The notes beneath the pieces are model-generated. The model was given only the letters and a program-made list of their open reading frames with translations, was not told the DNA's origin and did no database searches. From NCBI RefSeq assembly GCF_001579945.1, contig NZ_CP011971.1, forward strand, positions 2,196,001 through 2,260,000: a DNA stretch of 64,000 bases, in the 5' to 3' direction. The position numbers and the translations under genes were made by a program. The DNA is from Steroidobacter denitrificans. GTDB taxonomy: Bacteria > Pseudomonadota > Gammaproteobacteria > Steroidobacterales > Steroidobacteraceae. Shown in pieces: positions 1 through 8,552 of this stretch. The stretch's first letter is position 1, and every line of letters begins with the position of its first letter.

Positions 1-1
1 A

Positions 2-628
2 GGCCTTGTCGGACCCACGGGCTGCGGCAAGTCGACTACCGTCGATCTTATCCTGGGGCTGATCTCTCCCAGCGGAGGAGAATTTCTGGTTGACGGAACG
101 CAGATTACGGCTGCGAATATTCGGCAATGGCGGCAGAACGTAGGATATGTGCCACAAACAATCTATATTTCCGATGACACTATTGCGCGAAATATCGCTT
201 TCGGTGTACCGGATGAGGAAATCGATATAGCTAAAGTACGCGAGGCAGCTCGCCTGGCAAAACTTGCCGAGTTTGTCGAGAACGAACTCCCAGACCACTA
301 CGACACGGCAATCGGTGAGCGCGGTGTGCGTCTCAGCGGTGGACAACGTCAACGCATAGGGATCGCTCGCGCTCTGTATCGTGATCCGTCCATTCTCATT
401 ATGGACGAGGCGACCAGTGCACTGGATGGCGTCACCGAGGAACACATTATGGACGCGGTGCGCTCCTTGTCCGGCAAGAAGACGATCATCCTGATTGCTC
501 ACCGCCTCACGACCGTAAGGGATTGTGACGTCATCTACCTACTGGAACACGGCTCCATCGCCTCTCAGGGTACCTTCGATGAGCTTATGCGCGATTCCTC
601 CTGGTTTCGAGTATCGGCTGGAGGTTGA
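2..628 (+). CDS. ABC exporter, ATP-binding domain (5'-truncated)
   Basis: The gene enters from the left edge; the frame is open from base 2. What remains is almost a whole ABC nucleotide-binding domain: Walker A GPTGCGKST (about bases 11-37), Q-loop region VGYVPQ, signature LSGGQ, Walker B ILIMDEATSALD and the H-loop IAHRL. The signature run LSGGQRQRIGIARAL is typical of exporters in which a membrane domain is fused N-terminally to the ATPase, so the missing part is probably a six-helix membrane domain. Such half-transporters act as dimers in the inner membrane. Its position just upstream of cell-surface glycan genes suggests export of a lipid-linked or surface substrate, but nothing in this fragment identifies the substrate. 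Confidence 0.9.
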   Translation, partial: GLVGPTGCGKSTTVDLILGLISPSGGEFLVDGTQITAANIRQWRQNVGYVPQTIYISDDTIARNIAFGVPDEEIDIAKVREAARLAKLAEFVENELPDHYDTAIGERGVRLSGGQRQRIGIARALYRDPSILIMDEATSALDGVTEEHIMDAVRSLSGKKTIILIAHRLTTVRDCDVIYLLEHGSIASQGTFDELMRDSSWFRVSAGG

Positions 629-733
629 TCGGGCTGTGCGTGGAAGATCAAGACCTCACCCGATACATTAGGATGCATCCATCGATGCGCCGTCTCCGTG
701 GAACGCTGCTGCACTATCGAAAGGGGCTTCGTC

Positions 734-2494
734 ATGCGCAAATCCATGCTGACCACTGCACAGCTTCTATGCCTGCTTGGCTTGATGGCCATTTTACAGG
801 CATGCAGTTCCGGGGGCAGCACGACAGCTGCAACCAGCGCTCCGCTCCCTTCGGATGATCCGCCACCGATACGCAGCTTGAGCATCGCCCCCCTCGACGG
901 GAAGCTTGAGATCAGCGAAACGCTGCAAATGTCCGCCCGCCTCCTCTATCCGGACGGAACCAGCGAGGATGCAACGACGAGGGTGACATGGCAGTCCTCG
1001 GATGACCACATTGGATCGTTCGATACCACGACGTCGAACGGACGATTAAGCGCCAAGGCGCCCGGCTCGATCCAGATCACGGCGTCCCTCGATGACCTGT
1101 CCGCGCAAGCCATTGTGACCGTGCTCTTGTCGCCCGGGACGACACGGGGACCTTTACGGGTCAGTAGCGTGAATCCCCGCTATTTTGAAACCGACCAGGG
1201 AGTTTCTATTCTTCTCGCCGGTTCGCATACCTGGGCCAGCTTGCAAGACAATGGAACGACCAGCACCCCACCCCCCTTCGATTACACAACCTATCTACGT
1301 TTTCTGAGTGATCATGGCCATAACTTCTTTCGGCTTTGGGCCTGGGAGCAATCACGATGGGTCGTGACGGCAACGAATGACCAGAACTGGCTGGCTCCAT
1401 CGGCCTTTGAACGGACTGGACCTGGCCTCGCGCTGGATGGCTTGCCGAAATTCGATCTGACGCGCTTCAATCAGGGTTATTTCGATCGCCTGCGTGAACG
1501 GGTAGAGCAGGCTCGAGAACAAGGTATCTACGTTGCGGTCATGCTGTTCAATGGCTTCAGCGTCTCCAAGTCGAAACCGTCATCGCCACCCGGCAATCGG
1601 AATCCCTGGCATGGGCATCCCTTCAACGCAGCCAATAACGTCAACGGCGTCAACGGCGATCCCGATGGCAATGACAGCGGCGAGGAGACGCATGAGCTGG
1701 CTGTGGAGTCGGTAACGACCTATCAGGAAGCCTACGTTCGCAAGATGATCGACACACTAAACGACCTGGACAATGTGTTATACGAGATCAGCAACGAGAG
1801 CCATGGCAATTCACAGGATTGGCAATATCACATGATCGAGGTGATTCACTCCTACGAGGCAACCAAGTCAGCGCAGCACCCGGTGGGGATGACGGTGGAA
1901 TGGCCGGGCGGCGACAATGATGAGCTCTTGGCCAGCCGGGCAGCATGGATATCGCCTCTGGGTGAAATAAAAAATAGGCCGGTGGCCACCGGTGCAAAGG
2001 TCATCCTGGCCGATACCGATCATCTTTGCGGGATCTGCGGAGACCCTGGCTGGGTGTGGCGATCCTTTACGGCTGGAGAAAACCCACTGCTGATGGACCC
2101 TTATGATCTCTCGAATATCGTGGGTGGACTGCCGAACGTGAATATCGACGATCCGGGGTTGGTCGGTGCGCGCAGGAATCTAGGCTACGCCATCCGCATG
2201 TCACAGCGAATGAACCTGGGGCGAGCCTTACCGAGACCTGAGTTGACGAGCACCGGCCATTGCCTCGCCGATATGACCGGGCCAACCCCAACGCTGTTAG
2301 CGTACTCGCCAGGAGACGAGGAGATCATCGTGGACCTGGAACAGCTGCCGGAAGATCTTTTGCTCAACGTCGAATGGCTTCGACCGGCTACAGGGGTGAG
2401 CATCGGTGCCGGCACTACCACCGGCGGTGCGCAGCGGATGTTCCGGCCGCCGTTCCCTGGCGACGCCGTACTGTTGCTTCATGGTGCCCCGTAA
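734..2494 (+). CDS. Lipoprotein glycoside hydrolase-like protein with Ig-like domain
   Basis: 586 aa from the ATG at 734, which has AAGGGG eight bases upstream; an earlier in-frame ATG at 698 would add 12 residues before the signal peptide and is less likely. A lipoprotein signal peptide ends in the lipobox LQAC and is followed by a low-complexity Ser/Thr/Gly linker. Residues about 45-135 look like a bacterial Ig-like (BIG2) domain. The rest resembles a TIM-barrel glycosidase of the DUF4038/collagen-binding type: the motif YEISNES near residue 350 matches the Asn-Glu of the acid/base strand in clan GH-A. The C-terminal WLRPATG...FRPPFPGDAVLLL resembles the small collagen_bind_2 domain. Inferred role: surface-anchored hydrolase that trims the polysaccharide made by neighbouring genes. 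Substrate unknown. Confidence 0.75.
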   Translation: MRKSMLTTAQLLCLLGLMAILQACSSGGSTTAATSAPLPSDDPPPIRSLSIAPLDGKLEISETLQMSARLLYPDGTSEDATTRVTWQSSDDHIGSFDTTTSNGRLSAKAPGSIQITASLDDLSAQAIVTVLLSPGTTRGPLRVSSVNPRYFETDQGVSILLAGSHTWASLQDNGTTSTPPPFDYTTYLRFLSDHGHNFFRLWAWEQSRWVVTATNDQNWLAPSAFERTGPGLALDGLPKFDLTRFNQGYFDRLRERVEQAREQGIYVAVMLFNGFSVSKSKPSSPPGNRNPWHGHPFNAANNVNGVNGDPDGNDSGEETHELAVESVTTYQEAYVRKMIDTLNDLDNVLYEISNESHGNSQDWQYHMIEVIHSYEATKSAQHPVGMTVEWPGGDNDELLASRAAWISPLGEIKNRPVATGAKVILADTDHLCGICGDPGWVWRSFTAGENPLLMDPYDLSNIVGGLPNVNIDDPGLVGARRNLGYAIRMSQRMNLGRALPRPELTSTGHCLADMTGPTPTLLAYSPGDEEIIVDLEQLPEDLLLNVEWLRPATGVSIGAGTTTGGAQRMFRPPFPGDAVLLLHGAP

Positions 2495-2570
2495 ACGCGA
2501 TCTGTCTCGGCATCCAAACACCCTGAATGAACGAGGCATGGATAGCAAGCCGGGAACCGAAACGCAACTC

Positions 2571-2601
2571 GCGGCGCGAGCGGATATCCGACTCGCGCCG
2601 C
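2571..2601. terminator. Strong hairpin between convergent genes
   Basis: A perfect 10-bp stem, GCGGCGCGAG (2571-2580) with CTCGCGCCGC (2592-2601), encloses an 11-base loop that itself contains GGATATCC. It lies between the convergent hydrolase (ends 2494) and repeat-protein (ends 2653) genes. Only a weak T-run follows, so a bidirectional terminator or RNA 3'-end stabiliser is likely but not certain. Confidence 0.5.
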
Positions 2602-2652
2602 CTTTGAATATCACCCCGCTCCTTCTGAAGTCCGACTAAAGACAACTGACTT

Positions 2653-4302
2653 CTAAGGCAAGGGCTGCGGCGTGCAGTTTCTTACCGAGACGCTGAAGCC
2701 GCCCTGCCAATCATCAGACTCGATCAGCACGCCGTCTTCCGGCGCCGTCAAATTGATGACATGGGTATCTCCCGGCCCAAGCCACTTCTCACGCCACACA
2801 TTGCTGCCGCGCTGCCATTCGACGATCAAGGCCGTACCGGATGTAACCGTAACCTCACAACCGTTGGCCCAGGGTCCCATATACGGATAGAGCAAGGCAC
2901 CTGAAGAGGAATAAACCGTCCTCAACTGATCGCCGGTTCGCGCATTGTCCGAGTACGCAGACCAGTACGGCCAATTGATCACGGTACCGTTCCAGTCCGG
3001 ACTGTTGTTGCAGCCGAAAGTCTCGCAACGCCAGGATGCGGCTACCGATTCCATGCTCTCACCGCCAGGCGGTACGGGGGGCATCTGCGGCACATCGATC
3101 CGATAGGTAAAGGCGGCAGAACTCTGTACACTCAGTACTTCACCCGAGGCAAGTCCCTGGACGAAGTAGGAACCACCGGCGCTCAACGTCGCCAGCGGGC
3201 GGTGGTTGCTATGAGTCGGCAGCCCGGCGTACAGAGTCGCCGACCCGCTGTCCAGCATCACGAAAGTACCGTTGGCCACTCTCGACGGCAGGTAGGCGCC
3301 ACTGGACAGACTGTAGCCCAACCAGCGATGCAGCGGCTGGGCACTCGACGGCCACACCAGCGCGTGAGCGCTGACGGAAGGTCCGTAAGGGCAAGGGCTA
3401 CCGACGCACGCCCCGCTCACCGAGGCGGAAGCAAGCGACTCTTCATCCTCATCCTCATCCGGCTCCGGCGGAAGCTGCGGCGTGGGCAAATCGATCTGAT
3501 AGGTAAAGCCTTCCCCACTGCGCACACTCAGCACTTCACCCGGCGCGAGTCCCTGGACGACGTAAGAGTTGCTACCGCTCAACGTGGCTAGTACGCGGTG
3601 GTCAACCGAACCTGAAAATCCTGCAAACAGCATCGCAGTACCACTGTCGACCGAAATCACTGCTCCATTTGCAAGCTCCGATGGTAAAAACATCGCTTCG
3701 GATGCCGTATACCCTATCCAATGATCCACAGCCTCGGCGGCAGGCCATACGACAGCATGAACACTCACGGACGCCCCCAGTGGACAAGGACTGCCGGTAC
3801 AGGTGCCGGTCACCAGCGCTGAAGCGACTCCTGTTCCTGGAGGTTCCGGCAGCGACGGTTCGGACAGGATAATTTGATATGTAAAGTCGGTGTAGCCCTG
3901 GACGCTCAATACTTCACCCTGGGCGAGACCTGAAACGGCATAGGAAGCGCCGCTGCCGAGGGTAGCCAAGGTGCGATGGGTAGCAGCGTTCGGCGCCCCT
4001 GCGAACAATGCGGCAGTTCCTGTCTGAATCGTAATGGTGGTTCCATTGGCGACGACCGCCGGGAGATAGATTGTCTCCGATGTCACATAGCCCAGCCGAT
4101 CACTCAACGCCTCAGCCGACGGCCACGCGATCGCATGAGCACTGAGCGACGGCCCCCAAGGGCAGGGACTTCCACTACACGACCAAGTCACGCCTTCCGA
4201 GGTACCCTGAATGCCGGTTTGCGCAAAGCTCGAGAAGCTCAGCAGCACCCCTGACAAGAAGGAGGTCAAGATAAAAGGAACATGTCGATGTCGGTTTTTC
4301 AT
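2653..4302 (-). CDS. Secreted protein with four internal repeats, function unknown
   Basis: 549 aa with a clear Sec signal peptide (basic MKNRHRH, hydrophobic core, cleavage near SSFAQ). The mature part holds three closely similar units of about 110-120 aa, each opening with a CxGSPCP-type cysteine pair, then a WP segment, a ...LGY or IGY...LP..VANG stretch, and GEVLSV followed by FTYQI or FTYRI. They are separated by Pro/Glu/Asp-rich linkers. A fourth, divergent C-terminal unit keeps the motif CETFGC, a WP motif and a final Cys. Repeated Cys pairs suggest one disulfide per unit, so a rigid beta-rich rod outside the cell is plausible. There is no PEP-CTERM tail, lipobox or membrane anchor. 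I do not recognise the family. A sigma-54 promoter about 40 bases upstream ties it to the XrtA/PrsR regulon by inference. Confidence 0.75.
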   Translation of the reverse strand: MKNRHRHVPFILTSFLSGVLLSFSSFAQTGIQGTSEGVTWSCSGSPCPWGPSLSAHAIAWPSAEALSDRLGYVTSETIYLPAVVANGTTITIQTGTAALFAGAPNAATHRTLATLGSGASYAVSGLAQGEVLSVQGYTDFTYQIILSEPSLPEPPGTGVASALVTGTCTGSPCPLGASVSVHAVVWPAAEAVDHWIGYTASEAMFLPSELANGAVISVDSGTAMLFAGFSGSVDHRVLATLSGSNSYVVQGLAPGEVLSVRSGEGFTYQIDLPTPQLPPEPDEDEDEESLASASVSGACVGSPCPYGPSVSAHALVWPSSAQPLHRWLGYSLSSGAYLPSRVANGTFVMLDSGSATLYAGLPTHSNHRPLATLSAGGSYFVQGLASGEVLSVQSSAAFTYRIDVPQMPPVPPGGESMESVAASWRCETFGCNNSPDWNGTVINWPYWSAYSDNARTGDQLRTVYSSSGALLYPYMGPWANGCEVTVTSGTALIVEWQRGSNVWREKWLGPGDTHVINLTAPEDGVLIESDDWQGGFSVSVRNCTPQPLP

Positions 4303-4342
4303 ACAGTTACTAAAAGCCGATGGTTACTGCCAGAGACCTAAA

Positions 4343-4357
4343 GCAAGTATCACGCCA
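4343..4357 (-). promoter_or_regulatory. Sigma-54 (-24/-12) promoter for the repeat protein
   Basis: Read on the minus strand the site is TGGCGTGATACTTGC: GG and GC separated by exactly ten bases, with TGGC and TTGC matching the consensus TGGCAC-N5-TTGC at nearly every conserved position. The GC element ends about 40 bases before the repeat-protein start codon at 4302, leaving room for a short leader. The window encodes a sigma-54 activator, PrsR, at 39.5-40.9 kb. Confidence 0.7.
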
Positions 4358-4480
4358 ATCTCGTTATAGCTAGGTTCCATGGGGTTTTACGGGATCTCTA
4401 GGAGGACTCGGCAAATCAGGCTGTCAAGAAAATCGACTACGGGAACATCCTGGCGAAACCAGAGGCAGTGCAACAAATGT

Positions 4481-4550
4481 GAAGTGAGTATCACTTCCGG
4501 AGACCTGACGCCTCGGCGCCTACCCGAACACATCGAAGTGTGTGATACAC
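4481..4550. promoter_or_regulatory. Two related palindromes, candidate activator sites
   Basis: GAAGTG-AGTAT-CACTTC (4481-4497) is a perfect 6+6 inverted repeat with a 5-base spacer. GAAGTGTGTGATACAC (4535-4550) begins with the same GAAGTG and contains GTGT-N5-ACAC. Both lie roughly 125-190 bases upstream of the -24/-12 promoter at 4343-4357, the usual distance for enhancer-binding proteins. They also lie upstream of the divergent acyltransferase gene at 4629. Nothing else is evident in the 326-base gap 4303-4628. Confidence 0.45.
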
Positions 4551-4628
4551 GATAGCGACAGTACCGCCTCGTTTACTTCACCATTTGATTTCACATCCCC
4601 GAACGCCGATCGTTTCTGACGTAATCAT

Positions 4629-5711
4629 GTGGCCAAGCAATATCCAAATATCATCCATGATGGCTCTGCCGTGAACGAAATAGCTTATCTGCAGCCCGTC
4701 AAACGTCTTCTCTCGGCGCCGTATTGGGCGCTGCGCGGACGATTGGCCCAGTTTCCCGTGTGGCTTGGCGATGCTACAAAGGCTCTTGTCATACTGATCA
4801 TCCTGAGGCCAGCGGCAGACTGGCTACCGCGAAACTGGGCCTTCGCGCTGGCCAGGCTGTGTGGGCGACTGCATGCTGCGACGCCATTCTATGGACGCGC
4901 CAAATGTCGTGCCGTCAGGCGGACCCTGACGAACGATCCGGCGGAAGCAAAGCGCTTGGCTGCCCGTATTCTATCGCGGCATTTCCTGGACTTCGTAATA
5001 CTGCGGAGATATCTCAACGGTCGGGAAAATATTAAGGAATGGCCGGTCGTCGAATCCAATACACAGATCGTGGACACACTTAGATGCTCCAATTCGTCAT
5101 ACATCATCGCCCTCGGTCATTTCTCCCGGCATGCATTCATGTCGATGTACGATCGTCGCATTGTTCCCCAGCGGGTCATTTCGATCATAGACCCTCCGGT
5201 TCCAAGGTCCCTGAACCCCCAAAAAATATGGCTTCGCGCTCATTTCGGGCAGATGTGGCAATATCTCAAACACGAGCGGCCCGACATGCAGTTCGTGTCT
5301 CCTGGAAACAGCAATCTACTCAAGACGCTTATACGCGGCATCAGGGAGCCCGGTAATGCGCTATTTGTATCCGTGGATGCTCCATGGGCGCGTGATCGCT
5401 CCGGCAGCATCATACGACCGTTTGCCGGACGGAAAAACGCGAGCTTCGCCACAGGAACGGCAAGGCTATCCAGAATGACGCAATGTCCGATGGTTCTGTG
5501 CATTCCGTACCTAGACGATCGCGGTCAAATCCATCTTGACTGGGTCAGATTGATCGAGCCTCCCGATCCGAAGGATGCGGAAGCCGACGTTATCAATACC
5601 AACCTTCTACTCGACGATATCGAACGCGCTATCGGATTGTACCCTGATCAGTATGTCATCGATGTTCTCAAAGACAGGAGATGGGATGCCCAGGCACAGC
5701 GCTGGGAATAA
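4629..5711 (+). CDS. LpxL/HtrB-like acyltransferase family protein
   Basis: 360 aa from a GTG at 4629; an ATG at 4627 is out of frame, and an in-frame GTG at residue 15 is an alternative start. The protein has the layout of the lysophospholipid/lauroyl acyltransferase superfamily. A hydrophobic N-terminal segment (around residues 45-75) is followed by IALGHFSRHAF near residue 160, which corresponds to the catalytic HxxxxD/E block, although the acidic residue is replaced here. Then come a GNALFVSVDAPW segment, where LpxL proteins bind lipid, and a C-terminal YPDQYVIDVLKDRRW. It opens the plus-strand glycan run. Inferred role: acylation of a lipid or glycan precursor at the inner membrane. The missing acid residue leaves catalysis open. 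Confidence 0.65.
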   Translation: MAKQYPNIIHDGSAVNEIAYLQPVKRLLSAPYWALRGRLAQFPVWLGDATKALVILIILRPAADWLPRNWAFALARLCGRLHAATPFYGRAKCRAVRRTLTNDPAEAKRLAARILSRHFLDFVILRRYLNGRENIKEWPVVESNTQIVDTLRCSNSSYIIALGHFSRHAFMSMYDRRIVPQRVISIIDPPVPRSLNPQKIWLRAHFGQMWQYLKHERPDMQFVSPGNSNLLKTLIRGIREPGNALFVSVDAPWARDRSGSIIRPFAGRKNASFATGTARLSRMTQCPMVLCIPYLDDRGQIHLDWVRLIEPPDPKDAEADVINTNLLLDDIERAIGLYPDQYVIDVLKDRRWDAQAQRWE

Positions 5712-5941
5712 TCAATGAAAATAATGGATGCAACGTGCGAGAGCGGCACTGGAGAAACAGGCCAGGGGATTCGACCTCAAATCGTTCAATCGGCTGTTCT
5801 TCGAACCCTTGTGAGCCCACTGATCCCCACATACCGTAACCAGGCTGCATCCTCGTGACGGGCATCACATAGCATCCATTTGCACATGGCATACTGTTGC
5901 AATCGAGGTTTGTCCCTCGCTTCCTCGTCCAAGATTTTCCT

Positions 5942-7225
5942 ATGAGTGACATGAGAACTGCTCACGCCGCGCCGGACATGACTCAAACCAGGTACCATAC
6001 TCCGCCATGTCGGTTTTGCGGGCACGCATTGCATGTGAGTTTCATCGATCTCGGCATGTCGCCGCTTTGCCAGACACACATCACGGCCGAGCAACTCAAC
6101 CAGATGGAGCCCTTCTATCCCTTGCATGCCTACGTCTGCGAGAAATGTTTCCTGGTGCAGCTCGAAGAGTTCGTCACGCCGGATGATATCTTCACGGAGT
6201 ATGCGTATTTCTCCTCGTATTCGGACTCCTGGGTAGCGCACGCCAAGCGTTATTGTGAAGCGATGCAACAGCGCTTCTCCCTCGGGCCGACGAACCTGGC
6301 CGTCGAGATCGCCAGCAACGACGGGTACCTGTTACAGCACTTCGTTGCCATGGGCATCCGGACTCTTGGTGTGGAACCCGCCGCGAACATCGCCGAGGCA
6401 GCCAGAACGAAAGGTATACCGACGGTGAACCGCTTCTTCGGCCGCGACAGTGCCGCTGAGCTGCGCGCGGAACATGGTCCCGCCAATCTGCTACTCGGGA
6501 ACAACGTACTGGCCCACGTTCCCGATCTCAATGATTTCGTGGCCGGCATGAAGGTCATGCTCGCCGACGATGGCGTCATCACCATGGAATTCCCCCACCT
6601 GCAACAGCTCATGGACCAGAATCAATTCGACACGATCTACCACGAGCATTTCAGCTACTTCTCGTTTACGACGGTGGAACGGGTCTTCGCGGCACATGAC
6701 CTGGTGCTGTTCGACGTCGAAGAGCTACCCACCCACGGCGGCTCGCTACGTATCTACGGACGACATACCGCGGATACTTCGAAACCGGTCGGTACACGTG
6801 TGACAGCGTTGCGACAGCGGGAGGCCACGGCGGGTTTCACCACGCTGGCGAAATATACTGGGTTCAGCGAGCAGGTCAGGGAGACCAAGCGGCGCATCCT
6901 CGAATTTCTGATCGAAGCGAAGCGCGCTGGAAAATCCATCGCCGGCTACGGCGCTCCCGGCAAGGGCAATACGCTGCTCAACTATTGCGGAATACGCACC
7001 GACTTTCTGGACTTCACCGTCGACCGGAATCCTTACAAGCAAGGCAAGTTCACCCCCGGAACCCGGATTCCCATCCTGTCACCGGATGCCATCAAAGAGC
7101 GACGGCCTGATTATCTCTTCGTACTGCCTTGGAACCTGATCGACGAAATAGCCGCGCAGTGCGAGTACATTCGCGAGTGGGGCGGCCGGCTCGTGGCGCC
7201 GATTCCTACCGTACACGTGCTTTAA
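5942..7225 (+). CDS. SAM-dependent C-methyltransferase (NDP-sugar type)
   Basis: 427 aa from ATG 5942; a TTG 45 bases upstream would add residues with no family similarity. Three domains match sugar C-methyltransferases of the TylC3/NovU type. The N-terminal zinc-binding region has CRFCG near residue 20 and CEKC about 50 residues later. The central Rossmann methyltransferase has AVEIASNDGYLLQHF for SAM binding and the family-typical NNVLAHVPDL. The C-terminal domain contains YHEHFSYFS and GYGAPGKGNTLLNYC. These enzymes methylate a carbon of a dTDP-keto-sugar, giving branched deoxysugars. The gene lies nine bases before the next glycosyltransferase start, so it probably makes an unusual sugar for the same polymer. 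Confidence 0.85.
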   Translation: MSDMRTAHAAPDMTQTRYHTPPCRFCGHALHVSFIDLGMSPLCQTHITAEQLNQMEPFYPLHAYVCEKCFLVQLEEFVTPDDIFTEYAYFSSYSDSWVAHAKRYCEAMQQRFSLGPTNLAVEIASNDGYLLQHFVAMGIRTLGVEPAANIAEAARTKGIPTVNRFFGRDSAAELRAEHGPANLLLGNNVLAHVPDLNDFVAGMKVMLADDGVITMEFPHLQQLMDQNQFDTIYHEHFSYFSFTTVERVFAAHDLVLFDVEELPTHGGSLRIYGRHTADTSKPVGTRVTALRQREATAGFTTLAKYTGFSEQVRETKRRILEFLIEAKRAGKSIAGYGAPGKGNTLLNYCGIRTDFLDFTVDRNPYKQGKFTPGTRIPILSPDAIKERRPDYLFVLPWNLIDEIAAQCEYIREWGGRLVAPIPTVHVL

Positions 7226-7233
7226 CGAAATTG

Positions 7234-8475
7234 ATGATTCCGGAATCATCTGGATCTGCATCGCAGCCGATGGACGTCTACGACCCCGCCTTGCCGCGCC
7301 GCCGAATCGTCCTCCTGACAGCCGCTGCCACTTGGAGCGGCGTCGAGGTACATACCTTGGGCCTGGCACGGGCGCTGCGAAAGCATGGCCACGATGTCGT
7401 AATCGTCGAACTGGGTCGTGATATCTATTCCGCCTCCTCGGGTCCCGAGTCCAGCAAGATCGTACGGGTCGATATTGGTAACGAGCCCATCAACGCCCTG
7501 TCATCCTCGTCATTTTTGACATGGGTAAAGCTATTTCGCAGGATCGACTGTGATATAGCCATCTCGATCAAGGGAACATTCAAGTTCGGCAGTCTCTCCA
7601 TGGAGGCTGCTGCGCTCTGGTGCTTCAAGAAATTCATGGTCATCGAACACATGCAGGCCCCGCTCGGCAAGCGAACCCATACGAGATATCTCGGTGGCTT
7701 GATTCCTAGTGTCGGCCTATGGTGGTATCGCGGAAGATTAGCAGGATACTTGCGATCGATTGCTCCGCAAAAAATCATCTGTGTAAGTCACGCGGCAGCA
7801 CTCACCTTGCGTGAGGACTACAGATATCCGCCAGCAAAGCTCGTTACCGCACATAACGGGGTTGACACCGACGTGTTCCTACCCGACGCCGCCGCACGGA
7901 CACGAAGTCGGCAGAAGTGGAATATCCCTGACGATGCCTTCGTCTTCGGCTCCGTTGGACGCCTCAGTCCGATGAAAAACCACGTGCAACTCGTGCGCGC
8001 ATTCCATCGCTTATGCACTGACGGTATTCCGCGGGATCTGCGGCTTGTCATTGTTGGTGAAGGTCCGGAAAGAGATTCGATCGAAATGATGATCCGTTCA
8101 CTCCGCCTCGAGGATAAGGTTACGCTTGGTGGATTCTCCGCCAGCCCTGAGGCCATCGTTCCCGCGTTCGATGTATTTTGCCTCTCAAGTCTTCCCGGAG
8201 AGTCATTGCCACTGTCCCTGCTCGAAGCCATGTCGTGCCGGATTCCAGCCATCGCATCTACCGTAGGCGGCATCCCGGAAGTGCTAAGCAATGAAAGTCT
8301 CGGCTGGCTGATTCCACCCGGCGATGACAATGCATTACTGAATGCCATGCGCAAGGCTGCCATACACCCCCCTGTGTTGCTCGAGCAGATGGGTACAAAT
8401 GCTCGCCAGGAAGTCCAGAACCGCTTTCGGGCCTCTGAAAAATGGGCAGAGCTGGTCGAGATCATCTGTCGATAG
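7234..8475 (+). CDS. Glycosyltransferase family 4
   Basis: 413 aa from ATG 7234, just past the methyltransferase stop; ATG 7270 is a second option. GT-B fold: the N-terminal domain has the acceptor-side motif TAAATWSGVEVHTLGLARAL, and the C-terminal domain shows GSVGRLSPMKNH, LVIVGEGPE and the nucleotide-sugar EX7E region with LPGESLPLSLLEAMSC followed by VGGIPEVL. It transfers a sugar from an NDP donor to a growing lipid-linked glycan at the cytoplasmic face of the inner membrane. Co-directional with the genes on both sides. Confidence 0.88.
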   Translation: MIPESSGSASQPMDVYDPALPRRRIVLLTAAATWSGVEVHTLGLARALRKHGHDVVIVELGRDIYSASSGPESSKIVRVDIGNEPINALSSSSFLTWVKLFRRIDCDIAISIKGTFKFGSLSMEAAALWCFKKFMVIEHMQAPLGKRTHTRYLGGLIPSVGLWWYRGRLAGYLRSIAPQKIICVSHAAALTLREDYRYPPAKLVTAHNGVDTDVFLPDAAARTRSRQKWNIPDDAFVFGSVGRLSPMKNHVQLVRAFHRLCTDGIPRDLRLVIVGEGPERDSIEMMIRSLRLEDKVTLGGFSASPEAIVPAFDVFCLSSLPGESLPLSLLEAMSCRIPAIASTVGGIPEVLSNESLGWLIPPGDDNALLNAMRKAAIHPPVLLEQMGTNARQEVQNRFRASEKWAELVEIICR

Positions 8476-8552
8476 GCAGGAACTCACGTGTCATTCCGCC
8501 CGCGACGATATCAAGTCTTGTCACTGCCGCACTATTTCAGTGAGCTCTACTA

